Shown here: positions 34,143 through 42,682 of the stretch, one piece after another
Layout of the letters: each line of letters starts with the position of its first letter
Position numbering within the stretch: the stretch's first letter is position 1
Assembly (NCBI GenBank): GCA_963703045.1
Contig: OY969782.1
Coordinates: 2,604,001-2,668,000 of the forward strand
Length of the DNA: 64,000 nucleotides
Origin: Miltoncostaea sp963703045
GTDB lineage: Bacteria; Actinomycetota; Thermoleophilia; Miltoncostaeales; Miltoncostaeaceae
Direction: 5' to 3'
Position numbers and translations under genes: made by a program
Notes under the pieces: model-generated
Told to the model about the DNA's origin: nothing
What the model saw: only the letters and a program-made list of their open reading frames with translations
Database searches by the model: none

Positions 34143-35789
34143 TCAGCCTCCGTAGCCGTAGGGATCGTCGTAGCCCTCGTACCCCTCGTAGCCCTCGCCG
34201 CCCGCCGTGCCGTAGGGGTCGTACCCCTCGTACCCGGTGGCGCCGTACGGGTCGTATCCGCCCTCGTAGCCCGCGGCGCCGTAGGGATCGCCGTAGGCCT
34301 CGTAGCCGTACGGGTCGGAGCCGTACCCGTAGGGGTCGGCGCCGTAGCCGTAGGGATCGGCGCCGTAGCCGTAGGGATCGGAGTAGCCGTAGGGGTCGGC
34401 GCCGTAGCCGTAGGGGTCGGCGCCGTAGCCGTACGGGTCGGCGTAGCCCCCGTAGCCGTACGGGTCGGAGGGATCGAAGCGCGGCCCGATCAGCGGGAAC
34501 GTCCGCGGCCCCGTCAGCGGCGGTGGGAACGTGCGCGGCCCCGTGAGGGGCGGCGGGAACGTTCGTGGCCCCGTGAGGGGCGGTGGGAACGTGCGCGTCG
34601 GGAACGTCAACGGCGGCGGGAACGTGCGTGGCCCCGTGAGGGGCGGAGGGAACGTGCGCGTCGGGAACGTCAACGGCGGCGGGAACGTCCGCGGCCCGGT
34701 GAGGGGCGGCGGGAACGTGCGCGTCGGGAAGGTCCGCGTCGGGAACGTCAGCGGCGGCGGGAACGTCCGCGGCCCGGTGAGGGGCGGCGGGAACGTGCGC
34801 GTCGGGAAGGTCCGCGTCGGGAACGTCAACGGCGGCGGGAACGTGCGCGTCGGGAACGTGCGCGTCGGGAAGGTCCGCGTCGGGAACGTCCGGGTCGGGA
34901 AGGTGCCCGTCGGGAACGTCCTGGTGGGGAAGGTGCGCGTCGGGAAGACGGGGGGAGCCGGCGGGCACAGCGAGTTGGCCGCCGCGACGTCACCCGGGCT
35001 GAGCTCGTTGCGCTGACCGATCTGGGCGTTCGGATCGGTCGGGACGATCGTGTCCTGCCCGTTGACCGAGAAGGCGGTCCGCGGGTAGTGCATGATCGAG
35101 CCGTAGTCGTAGGCCCCGACGTCGTCTCCGTCCGAGATGTGCTGGAAGAAGTTGTGGACGGCCGACGGGATGACGTTGGCGAAGTTGACCGTGATGAAGG
35201 TGTCGCGGTCCTCCCGGCTCTGCTCGTGCCACAGGCCGACGACGTGGCCGATCTCGTGGATGCAGCTCCCGGTCGAGCACCCGCTCGCGAGCGTCACCGT
35301 CTGGCGCCCGCCCTGACGACCGACGAACGACGAGCACCCGCTGCCGGGCACGAACTCGACCCAGTCCGGGTACTGGCCCTCGTTGGCCGGCGTGCGCAGC
35401 ACGAACCGGTAGTTCGTCCGCGCCTCCCAGTGGGCGATGGCGTCGGTGACGCGGTTCGCGCTCGGCAGGCCGTCGTCGATCTCGTACGGGATCAGGCAGT
35501 TCGGCCATCGGAACTGCGATCCGGAGATGACGACGCCGCTCGCGAAGGGGGCGCCCGTCGCCTCCTGGCGCCGGACCTCGGTCTTGCCCTGCACCTGCTC
35601 CACCGGTCCGAGGTTGATGTCGCCCTCGACGAGCGCCATGCCGTCGATCACGGCGTACTGCACGGCCTTGGAGGAGAACGTCAGACCGTCGATGAGCGCG
35701 GTCCCGATGTCCTCGCTGTACTGGTGCTCTCCGGCTGACTTGGCGGGCTGGTCGCCGCGCGACGCCCCGCCGGATTTTCGCTCTGCCAC
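34143..35789 (-). CDS. astacin-like metalloprotease with Thr/Arg repeat and DPYG tail
   Basis: A 548-residue protein in three parts. Residues about 85-281 are an M12A astacin-like catalytic domain, with zinc motif HEIGHVVGLWHE (H178, E179, H182, H188) and the Met-turn SIMHYP (M233, Y235). Residues 282-437 are uninterrupted FPTRT, FPPPLT and GPRT units with 42 Thr and 19 Arg but no Ser or Cys. Residues 438-548 carry 12 DPYG units rich in Tyr and Gly. No signal peptide is present; the N-terminus is MAERKSGG. Start GTG 35789, with AGGGGGA upstream. It leads the operon with the kinase, HopA1 and LanC genes, so its tail is a candidate substrate for them and for the convergent methyltransferases. 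This is inference. Confidence 0.88.
   Translation of the reverse strand: MAERKSGGASRGDQPAKSAGEHQYSEDIGTALIDGLTFSSKAVQYAVIDGMALVEGDINLGPVEQVQGKTEVRRQEATGAPFASGVVISGSQFRWPNCLIPYEIDDGLPSANRVTDAIAHWEARTNYRFVLRTPANEGQYPDWVEFVPGSGCSSFVGRQGGRQTVTLASGCSTGSCIHEIGHVVGLWHEQSREDRDTFITVNFANVIPSAVHNFFQHISDGDDVGAYDYGSIMHYPRTAFSVNGQDTIVPTDPNAQIGQRNELSPGDVAAANSLCPPAPPVFPTRTFPTRTFPTGTFPTRTFPTRTFPTRTFPTRTFPPPLTFPTRTFPTRTFPPPLTGPRTFPPPLTFPTRTFPTRTFPPPLTGPRTFPPPLTFPTRTFPPPLTGPRTFPPPLTFPTRTFPPPLTGPRTFPPPLTGPRTFPPPLTGPRTFPLIGPRFDPSDPYGYGGYADPYGYGADPYGYGADPYGYSDPYGYGADPYGYGADPYGYGSDPYGYEAYGDPYGAAGYEGGYDPYGATGYEGYDPYGTAGGEGYEGYEGYDDPYGYGG
34146..34478 (-). repeat. DPYG coding repeat (12 units)
   Basis: Encodes the Tyr/Gly/Asp-rich tail of the astacin-like protein (residues 438-548). 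The most regular part repeats a 21-bp unit coding DPYGYGA. Low-complexity Tyr/Gly sequence like this tends to be disordered and self-associating. Confidence 0.95.
34479..34946 (-). repeat. Thr/Arg/Pro/Phe coding repeat
   Basis: Encodes residues 282-437 of the astacin-like protein: seven FPTRT-type 15-bp units in a row (one is FPTGT), then mixed FPPPLT, FPTRT and GPRT blocks. Some combined blocks recur with near-identical DNA, indicating recent expansion by slippage or recombination. Confidence 0.95.
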
Positions 35790-35858
35790 AGCAGTCCCCC
35801 TGATGAGAGAGCCGGGTCGCGGCCTCCGTCGTCGCGGGTGACCGCTTACGCAATGACG

Positions 35859-35888
35859 ATGATCCGACACGTCGAATCGCGCCGTCAA
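35859..35888 (-). promoter_or_regulatory. promoter of the astacin-kinase-HopA1-LanC operon
   Basis: On the reverse strand TTGACG (35888-35883) and GATCAT (35864-35859) are separated by 18 bp. Transcription would start near 35852 and leave a leader of about 60 nt. Confidence 0.5.
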
Positions 35889-35913
35889 CCCCGGCCCCCG
35901 GGGCCGCGGCAGG

Positions 35914-35943
35914 TTGACGCGCGGTCGCTCCGGGTGCGTTGAT
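35914..35943 (+). promoter_or_regulatory. promoter of the patatin-M4-MBL operon
   Basis: TTGACG (35914-35919) and GTTGAT (35938-35943) with an 18-bp spacer, back to back with the astacin promoter. The -10 match is weak. Confidence 0.4.
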
Positions 35944-35969
35944 CGAGTCGTTCGTGGAGGGATGTCCGG

Positions 35970-37163
35970 ATGACGATGGGGGTCGAGCCGAGGATCGCGG
36001 GTCTCGCGGCTCCGGTGGCGGAGCTTCCCGGCGAGGACGGCCGCGGGCCCGGCGACGGCATGGCCCTCTGCCTCTCCGGCGGGGGCTACCGGGCGATGCT
36101 CTTCCACCTCGGCGCGGTGTGGCGGCTCAACGAGCTCGGCTACCTGCCCCGCCTGGCGCGCGTCTCGAGCGTGTCCGGCGGATCCATCACGGCAGGGGTG
36201 CTGGGGTGGCGGTGGCGATGGCTCACGTTCGACGCGCGCGGCGTGGCCACGAACCTCGACGGAGAGGTCACCGCTCGGTTGCGTCGCCTGGCCGGCGTGC
36301 GCATCGACTTCGAGTCGGGCCTGCTCGGGCTGCTGGGGCCGGGGTCGATCGCCGACCAGCTCGTCGAGCACTATCGCGCAGCCGTTTTCTCCGAGGGTGC
36401 GGAGAGCGATCGCCCGCCGACGTTGCAGGACCTGCCGGACGGCCCGCCGCGCTTCGTCATCAGCGCCACGAACCTGCAGTCGGGGGCCCTGTGGAGGTTC
36501 TCGAAGCCCTACATGGGCGACCACCGGGTCGGTCTCGTCGCGCGCCCCACCACGGAGCTCGCGACCGCGGTGGCCGCCTCGTCGGCCTTCCCCCCGTTCC
36601 TTTCCCCGCTCGAGCTGCGGGTCGATCCGTCCACCTACTTCGACGGCGCCCGACCGGGGGGCGAGCCCGACCTGACGGATGCCCGGTTCCGCAGCCGGCC
36701 GCTGCTGAGCGACGGGGGCGTCTACGACAACCTCGGGCTCGAGACGGCGTACCCGCGTCACCGCCAGCTGCTCGTGTCGGACGGCGGTGGGCGCGTCGGT
36801 CCCGACGAGGAGGTGGCACGGGACTGGGTGCGTCAGATGGTGCGCGTCGCCGACGTCATCGACAACCAGATGCGCAGCCTCCGCACGCGGCAGCTCCTCG
36901 CCTCGTTCGGCCTCGGCCTTCGCTCGGGGGCGTACTGGAGCCTGCGCAGCGAGCCCGCCGACTTCCCGGCGCCGGACCCGGTGACGCCGCCCCGGCAGCA
37001 GATACTGCGCGCCCGCGCGGTGGGCACCCGCCTGGCCGTCCTCGACGATCTGGCCCAGGAGAGCCTCGTCAACTGGGGGTACGCGGCCTGCGACCTCGGC
37101 GTGCGGGCCCACGTCGACCGCTCCCTGCCGCCGCCGTCGCGACTGCCGTACCCGGCGCCCTGA
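35970..37163 (+). CDS. patatin-like phospholipase
   Basis: A 397-residue patatin-family acyl hydrolase. The oxyanion loop SGGGYRAMLFHLGAV (36-50), the nucleophile elbow SSVSGGSI (S69) and the dyad Asp in LLSDGGVYDNLG are all present, so it should be active on lipids or acyl esters. There is no signal peptide. ATG at 35970, eight bases after GGAGGG. It leads a rightward operon with an M4-like peptidase and an MBL-fold gene, divergent from the astacin operon. Confidence 0.9.
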   Translation: MTMGVEPRIAGLAAPVAELPGEDGRGPGDGMALCLSGGGYRAMLFHLGAVWRLNELGYLPRLARVSSVSGGSITAGVLGWRWRWLTFDARGVATNLDGEVTARLRRLAGVRIDFESGLLGLLGPGSIADQLVEHYRAAVFSEGAESDRPPTLQDLPDGPPRFVISATNLQSGALWRFSKPYMGDHRVGLVARPTTELATAVAASSAFPPFLSPLELRVDPSTYFDGARPGGEPDLTDARFRSRPLLSDGGVYDNLGLETAYPRHRQLLVSDGGGRVGPDEEVARDWVRQMVRVADVIDNQMRSLRTRQLLASFGLGLRSGAYWSLRSEPADFPAPDPVTPPRQQILRARAVGTRLAVLDDLAQESLVNWGYAACDLGVRAHVDRSLPPPSRLPYPAP

Positions 37164-37193
37164 CGAGCGGCGGTCGCACCGGGGAGAGACGCC

Positions 37194-38924
37194 ATGGCAA
37201 TGGTCTTCCAGTTGGTCGAGTCGCCCGAGCGGTCGGTGCTGCCGCGCCACTTCCCGGTGACGATCCTCGCCCAGGACCCCTCGTTGCGCGACCGCGAGGG
37301 CCGCGTGGTGCGGGCGCGGGTGCGGGTGCCCGCCGGGCACCTCGAGCCCGGGCCGCGAAGCGCCCGGTTCCACGTGGTTGACTACGACGCGGGCACCGGC
37401 CGGATGGCACCGCCGGCGCCGGCCGGGCCGGGCTGGGTCTTCGACGATCGCTTCGCCGACGCCGCCGACGACGAGATGTTGGCCGACCCGGCCTTCCACG
37501 CGCAGAACGCCTACGCCATCGCGGCGCGGACGCTCGAGTCGTTCGAGCATGCCCTCGGTCGTCGGCTGTCGTGGGCGTTCCCGGGCCACCAGCTCTACGT
37601 GGTGCCGCACGCCTTCGCGGAGGCCAACGCCTACTACTCCGGCGACGACCAGGCGCTCCTGTTCGGCTCCTTCCCGGCGCCCGACGGGCGGCCCGTTCAC
37701 ACCTGCCTCTCCCACGACATCGTCGCCCACGAGACCACCCACGCGGTGCTCGACGGCCTGCGGCCCCGGTTCGCCGAGCCGGGCCTGCCCGACCAGGCGG
37801 CATTCCACGAGGCCTTCGCCGACATCGTGGCGCTGCTCTCGGTGTTCTCGATGAGGGAGGTGGTCGCCGGGCTGCTCGGGCCCGCCGGCCCCGACGGGCG
37901 CATCGGCGCCGAGCAGGTCGATGAGGGTGCGCTGGCGGGCTCGGCGCTGTTCGCACTGGCGGAGGAGCTCGGCGACGCGACCTCGGGCGAGCGCGGATCC
38001 GCGCTGCGCCGCTCGGTCGAGCTCCCGCCCGGCGAGGAGTGGCTGACCGACCCCGCCTTCGACGAGCCGCACCGGCGTGGGGAGGTGCTGGTCGCCGCGA
38101 CCATGCGGGCCCTCATCCTGATCTGGCGCGATCGGCTGGCGGCGCTGACCGCGGGGGGCCGACTCGACCGCGCCCGCGCGGCGGAGGAGGGCGCCACCGC
38201 GGCGGACCACCTGCTGCGCATGGCGATCCGCGCCATCGACTACTCGCCCCCGGTCGAGTTCGAGTTCGCCGACTTCATCGACGCCCTCCTGCTGTCCGAC
38301 GCCGTCGTCGCCCCGGACGACGCGCGCGACTACCGGGGATCCCTGCGGGCGGCGTTCGCGTCGTACGGCATCGTGCCGCCCGCGGGCCGGATCATCGACC
38401 TGTCCACCGAGGGCAGCCCGCTCTACGACCAGCTCAACATGGTCGCGCTGCGCAGCGTCACCGACGAGGCGTTCCGGTTCATCTGGGACAACGCGGCGCT
38501 GCTGCGCATCGACCGGACGCACCACCTGCGCGTCGAGGGGGTGAAGCCCGCCGTGCGCGTGGGACCCGACGGCCTCGTGGTGCAGGAGACGATCGCCGAC
38601 TACGTCCAGGCCCTGCAGGGCACCGCCGGCGAACTGCGCGACCTCAGCGGCGGCGCGCTCGGGCTGCCCGTGGGCCTCGACGAGGGCACCCCCGTGCAGC
38701 TCTGGGGGGGAGGGGCGATCATCTTCGACCAGTTCGGCCGCGCGAAGTACCACCAGCAGAAGGCCCTCGACGATTGGGGCCGTCAGACCGATCGGCTCGC
38801 GCACCTCGTCGGCGCGGGCATCCGCGACACGCGCGGGCGGGTCGGCTTCTCGGCCGGGACGCCCCGCGGTCAGCGCTTCGCCGAGTTCCACGCCGGGCGT
38901 CGCCGGGCCGCCGAGGCCTGGTAG
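37194..38924 (+). CDS. M4-like (thermolysin-type) gluzincin metallopeptidase
   Basis: A 576-residue protein with zinc motif HDIVAHETTHAVLDG (H179, E180, H183) and the downstream third ligand in HEAFADIVALL (E206, with D210), the arrangement of gluzincins such as thermolysin. A long C-terminal region of about 350 residues follows without a recognised domain. No signal or propeptide is seen, so it may act inside the cell or be released by lysis. It starts at ATG 37194 with GGGGAGAG upstream. It shares an operon with the patatin and MBL genes. Confidence 0.82.
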   Translation: MAMVFQLVESPERSVLPRHFPVTILAQDPSLRDREGRVVRARVRVPAGHLEPGPRSARFHVVDYDAGTGRMAPPAPAGPGWVFDDRFADAADDEMLADPAFHAQNAYAIAARTLESFEHALGRRLSWAFPGHQLYVVPHAFAEANAYYSGDDQALLFGSFPAPDGRPVHTCLSHDIVAHETTHAVLDGLRPRFAEPGLPDQAAFHEAFADIVALLSVFSMREVVAGLLGPAGPDGRIGAEQVDEGALAGSALFALAEELGDATSGERGSALRRSVELPPGEEWLTDPAFDEPHRRGEVLVAATMRALILIWRDRLAALTAGGRLDRARAAEEGATAADHLLRMAIRAIDYSPPVEFEFADFIDALLLSDAVVAPDDARDYRGSLRAAFASYGIVPPAGRIIDLSTEGSPLYDQLNMVALRSVTDEAFRFIWDNAALLRIDRTHHLRVEGVKPAVRVGPDGLVVQETIADYVQALQGTAGELRDLSGGALGLPVGLDEGTPVQLWGGGAIIFDQFGRAKYHQQKALDDWGRQTDRLAHLVGAGIRDTRGRVGFSAGTPRGQRFAEFHAGRRRAAEAW

Positions 38925-38926
38925 CC

Positions 38927-40250
38927 GTGGCCTCCGCCCCGCGCCCGGTGCGCGCCCGGGTCCGCATGTACCAGGTGGGCTTCGGCGACTGCTTCCTGGT
39001 CAGCTTCGAGTACCGGGCGGCGCTGCCCGACGGGCGCGATGAGCGCCACATCCTCATCGACTTCGGCTCCACGCGCCGCCCGCCGTCGGGCGGTCGCCTC
39101 GCCGACGTCGCGGCGCTGATCACCGAGCACACCGGCGGGCGCCTGGACGTGCTCGTGCTGACCCACCGCCATCGCGACCACCTCTCGGGCTTCGCCGCGG
39201 CCGCGAGCGGAGAGGCCGTCGAGCGACTCCGCCCCTCGCTCGTGGTGAGGCCGTGGACCGAGGATCCCGACGCGGCCACCGACGCCGTGGGACCGGCGAT
39301 GCTCGGGGAGCGGTCGCGCCGGTTCGCGGGCGCCCTCGCGGAGGGCGAGCGCTTCGCGGGCATGCTGGCCGACGCGATGGCGGACGGCGCCGGGCTGCGC
39401 GCCGGAGGTGCGCGACCTCGCCCTGATGCAGATCGGCAACCAGGCGGCGACCGAGCGCCTCGACAGGATGGCCCGCGCGGGGGCGGCGAGCTATCTCTCG
39501 TACGGCGCGGACCCGCGCATCGCCGAGTTCGTCCCGGGCGTGCGCGTCCGCGTACTGGGCCCGCCGACGGTCGAGCAGTGGCCCGAGGTCGCCGGCCAGC
39601 GGGCCGACGATCCGGAGTTCTGGATCCGGCACCGGTCGCTCCTCGACGGCGCCCTTGCGGGGACGGGCCTGGAGGGCCCCCGGGTGCGGGAGCTCCGCGA
39701 GGCCGCGCTCGCCGGCGAGCGCCCCCCGCCCGGCCCGGCCCGCTGGCTCGTTGACCGCCTGCGCCGCCAGGGGCTCGCCTCGCTGCGGCGGGTGGTGGGC
39801 ACGCTCGACGACGCGCTCAACAACACGAGCGCGATCCTGCTCCTCCAGTCGGGTCGCAAGCGACTGCTCTTCCCCGGAGACGCCCAGATCGAGTCGTGGT
39901 CGTACGCCCTCACCGGCGCGCCGGACCGGCGGTCGCTGCGCCGCGACCTCGCGCGGGTTGACCTGTACAAGGTCGGCCACCACGGCAGCCGCAACGCCAC
40001 CCCGCGCTCGCTCTTCGCCATCTGGGACGAATCCGATCCGGACGAGCGGCCGATGGCCTCGGTGATGTCCACTCTGTCGGGCGTGCACGGGGAGAGCGAG
40101 GCGACCCGCGTGCCGCGCGACACGCTCGTGCGCGCGCTGGAGCGGCGCACTCGCCTCTTCACGACCGACGGCCTCCCCCCGGACGACCCGGTCATCGAGC
40201 TGAGCGCGCCGCTCTTCGGCGACGAACCCTTCGCCCCCGACGACGGCTGA
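38927..40250 (+). pseudogene. MBL-fold hydrolase (ComEC C-terminal-like), frameshifted
   Basis: The gene starts at GTG 38927, just after the peptidase stop, with QVGFGDCFLVSFEYR and the metal motif THRHRDHLSGF. Near 39398-39407 the frame must change to continue with VRDLALMQIGNQAATERL, then DALNNTSAILLLQSGRKRLLFPGDA and KVGHHGSRNATPRS, the second half of a ComEC-like metallo-beta-lactamase domain. One extra base (or two missing) in the GC-rich ctgcgcgccggag run explains it. Both halves are otherwise intact, so a sequence error is as likely as a true mutation. If intact it would have about 440 residues. Confidence 0.75.
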
Positions 40251-40357
40251 GCGCGGGCGCCCGGCGGAGCGGGCCGCGGTGTCGCGATCGCCGCGGCGCG
40301 GGTCGCGGGGACCCGCTTCCGGTCGCCCCCGCCCCCGGCTGGGGTAGACAGGGTGTC

Positions 40358-41999
40358 GTGCACGTCCTCCGCCTCCGGCGACTCGTCTGCGCCTGCCTGC
40401 TCGCCGCGGCCGGGGCGCTGGTGCTCGCGACCGGCGCCGCCGCGGCGCCGACGATCTCGGGCACCGACGACGACGTCTGGAACGCGGCGACCGTGCCGGC
40501 GCAGTACGTCATCACCGGCACGGAGGATGCGATCCGTCGTCAACTGGCAGCTCCGCAGCGCCACCGGCCCCGTGCCGGGCTTCGCGGGCGCCGGCCCATC
40601 GCCCCTGACGGTCACCCTCGACGGCGCCCCCGACGGCCGGCTCGAGCTCGTCGCGGGCCAGACGAGCCCCCTCGACCCCGTCTCCGCGGTGCGCGCCCTC
40701 GTCATCGACACCACGCCACCCGTCATCGTGGTCGCGCGGCCCGTCGCCGGGGCGGCCTACACGGTGGGCGAGCGGGTGACCGCCGACTTCTCCTGCGGCG
40801 CGGCCACGTGCCAGGGCACCGTCGCCAGCGGGTCGCCCATCGACACCGCGTCCGTGGGAACGAGGACCTTCACGGTGAGCGGGACCGACGCCGCCGGCAA
40901 CGCGGCCACCGAGCGCGTGATCTACCGGGTCGTCGCCGCGCCCACCCCGCCTCCGCCCGCCGGTCCGGCCGGAACGCCGGCACCCCCGTCGCCGCCGATC
41001 CGCCTCGCCCCCCCGAGTCCGTCCGAGCCCGAGGACGCGGTGCCGACGGTGAGCGACGCCGACCGACTGCGCCCGCCGGCCGCCGCGGCGCTCAACATCC
41101 GCCGGCCGGTGCTGCGCTGGACGCGGGTGCGCGGCGCCCGCCTGTACAACGTGCAGATCTTCCGCATCCGCGGCGACGCGGCGACGAAGGTGCTCTCGGC
41201 GTTCCCCCGGGGCAACCGCTACCGCGTGCCGGCGGGCGTCCTCACCTTCGGCGAGCGCTACGTCTGGCGGGTCTGGCCGCTCGTGCGGGAGTCGTACGGC
41301 GCGTCGCCCCACGGACAGAGCTGGTTCGACGTGCGCCGGCCCCTGCGACTGACGCCGGCGCAGCTGCTCGTGAACCAGCGCATCTCGCAGGCCGCGCTGC
41401 GCCGGACCGCGGCGATCGCCGCCTGGCTGGACGCCGGGCTGGTCACCGACGACCTTCGCGCCGGCGGGCTCGGTCGCGCCGACTTCGCCCCCGACGTGAC
41501 CCTCTCCGGCAGCGGCGACGCCATCGAGAACGGCTTCGCGACGCCGCGCCCGGTCGTCGTCGCGGCCGTCACGCGGTCGACGACGGCGCGCGTCCGGGTC
41601 AACGCGGCGCAGCTGCTCGTGAACCAGCGCATCTCCCAGGCCGCCGTGCGCCGGGCGAACGCCCTCGAGCGCCGCATCGACGGGCGCCTCACGGGGGGCG
41701 ACCTGCGCGAGGGGGTCGTCGTCGCGACGACGCTCGCCCCGGGTCTCTCGGTCGCCTCGGCACGGCCCGCCGGCCCTGCCCCGGCGCGCTCGTCGAGCGC
41801 GGTCGCGACGCCGAGCCGCACCGGCCGCCCGGCGGTCCGCGCGACCGCCCGGCAGGTGCTCATCAACCAGCGCATCTCGCAGGCCGCGGTGCGGCGGGCC
41901 AACGCGATGACGGAGCTGATCGGCAAGGGGCTCACGGGCTCACACTTCCGGGACGGCACCGTCTCCGCCGTCAGCGTCTCGCCCGCACTCCGCTCCTGA
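40358..41999 (+). pseudogene. secreted protein with Ig-like part and three NQRISQ repeats, frameshifted
   Basis: GTG 40358 opens a clear signal peptide (RLVCACLLAAAGALVLATGAAAA). Around 40531-40541 (gatccgtcgtc) the frame must change to continue with VNWQLRSATGPVPGF. After that come an Ig-like segment (TFTVSGTDAAGNAATERVIYRV), a Pro-rich linker, a fibronectin-like PVLRWTRVRGARLYNVQIFRI stretch, and three repeats each opening with QLLVNQRISQAAVRR or a close variant. The rest is intact to TGA 41999. The function is unknown; probably surface attachment or cell-wall binding. A one-base error is likely. Confidence 0.65.
41361..41999 (+). repeat. three-copy NQRISQAAVRR repeat domain
   Basis: Coding repeats beginning at 41361, 41610 and 41853, about 80 residues apart. 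Each has Q-x-L-x-N-Q-R-I-S-Q-A-A-x-R-R followed by a helix and a G-x-x-x-x-D/H-x-R-x-G segment. I know no named domain for it. Confidence 0.85.
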
Positions 42000-42029
42000 G
42001 CGCGGGCGCGGGAGGCGCGGCGTCGCCCG

Positions 42030-42478
42030 ATGCAGCGGGGCGCCGCACCCTTTGGACGATCGGCTACGAGCGGTTCCGCACCCCCGTCGCGATGCGGGAC
42101 GTGCTGGAGGAGGCCGGCGTGGAGTGGGTCTGCGACGTGCGGGCGCTGCCGCAGAGCCGCCGGCCCGGATTCTCGCGTCGCGCACTGCAGGACGTGCTGG
42201 CCGACGCCGGCATCGTCTACGAGCACCGGGCCGAGCTCGGCAACCCGGCCCCGCTCCGCGAGGTGTTCCGGGCCGGCCGCCTCGAGGAGGGGCGCGCGGC
42301 GTTCCGCGCGCACCTGCTGGGCGCGCACGGCTGGGCGGTCGACGTGCTCGCGGAGCGCATCGACGAGCGCCCCACCGCGATGCTGTGCCTCGAGGACGAC
42401 CCCGCCGTCTGCCACCGCGGCGTGATCATCGAGGAGCTCGTGCGCCGCAACCCCGACGTGCGGGTGGTCCGCCTCTGA
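42030..42478 (+). CDS. DUF488 family protein, start region uncertain
   Basis: From about 42050 the frame encodes a DUF488 protein: LWTIGYERF at the start, CDVRALPQSRRPGFSRRAL, and LCLEDDPAVCHRGVIIEEL near the end. The family is of unknown biochemical function. No ATG, GTG or TTG lies in this frame just upstream. The ATG at 42030 would be the natural start if one T were missing in ccctttgg (42048-42055), giving MQRGAAPFWTIGYERF. CTG 41996 is an in-frame alternative. It is the third gene in this neighbourhood with a frame problem. Confidence 0.75.
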
Positions 42479-42540
42479 CCTCGGGAGTGGGCGGGGCCGC
42501 GAACGGGTAGCCGCAGGCCGTCGGCCACACGGGGGAGACC

Positions 42541-42681
42541 ATGGATCCGAAGACGTCAGCAGACCGCCGCGAGGGGCCGGCGGTGCAGCCCGAGCACCTG
42601 GACGGCGAGGAGGGCTGGCCCGACGAGACCGGTCCGGCCGATGTGGAGGCCGCCGAGGACGAGGCGACCCCCTCGCCCTGA
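42541..42681 (+). CDS. small acidic protein (46 aa)
   Basis: ATG 42541 preceded by GGGGGAGACC, ending at TGA 42681. The 46-residue product is strongly acidic (EHLDGEEGWPDETGPADVEAAEDEA) with no hydrophobic core, so probably disordered. No family is recognised. The good ribosome binding site and composition unlike out-of-frame translation support it. It converges on the MFS gene with one base between stops. Confidence 0.55.
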   Translation: MDPKTSADRREGPAVQPEHLDGEEGWPDETGPADVEAAEDEATPSP

Positions 42682-42682
42682 G

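Noticed and set aside
34531..35016. Forward-strand frame encoding VRGPVRGGGNV repeats
   Set aside because: It is the complement of the astacin repeat and has no independent start or family.
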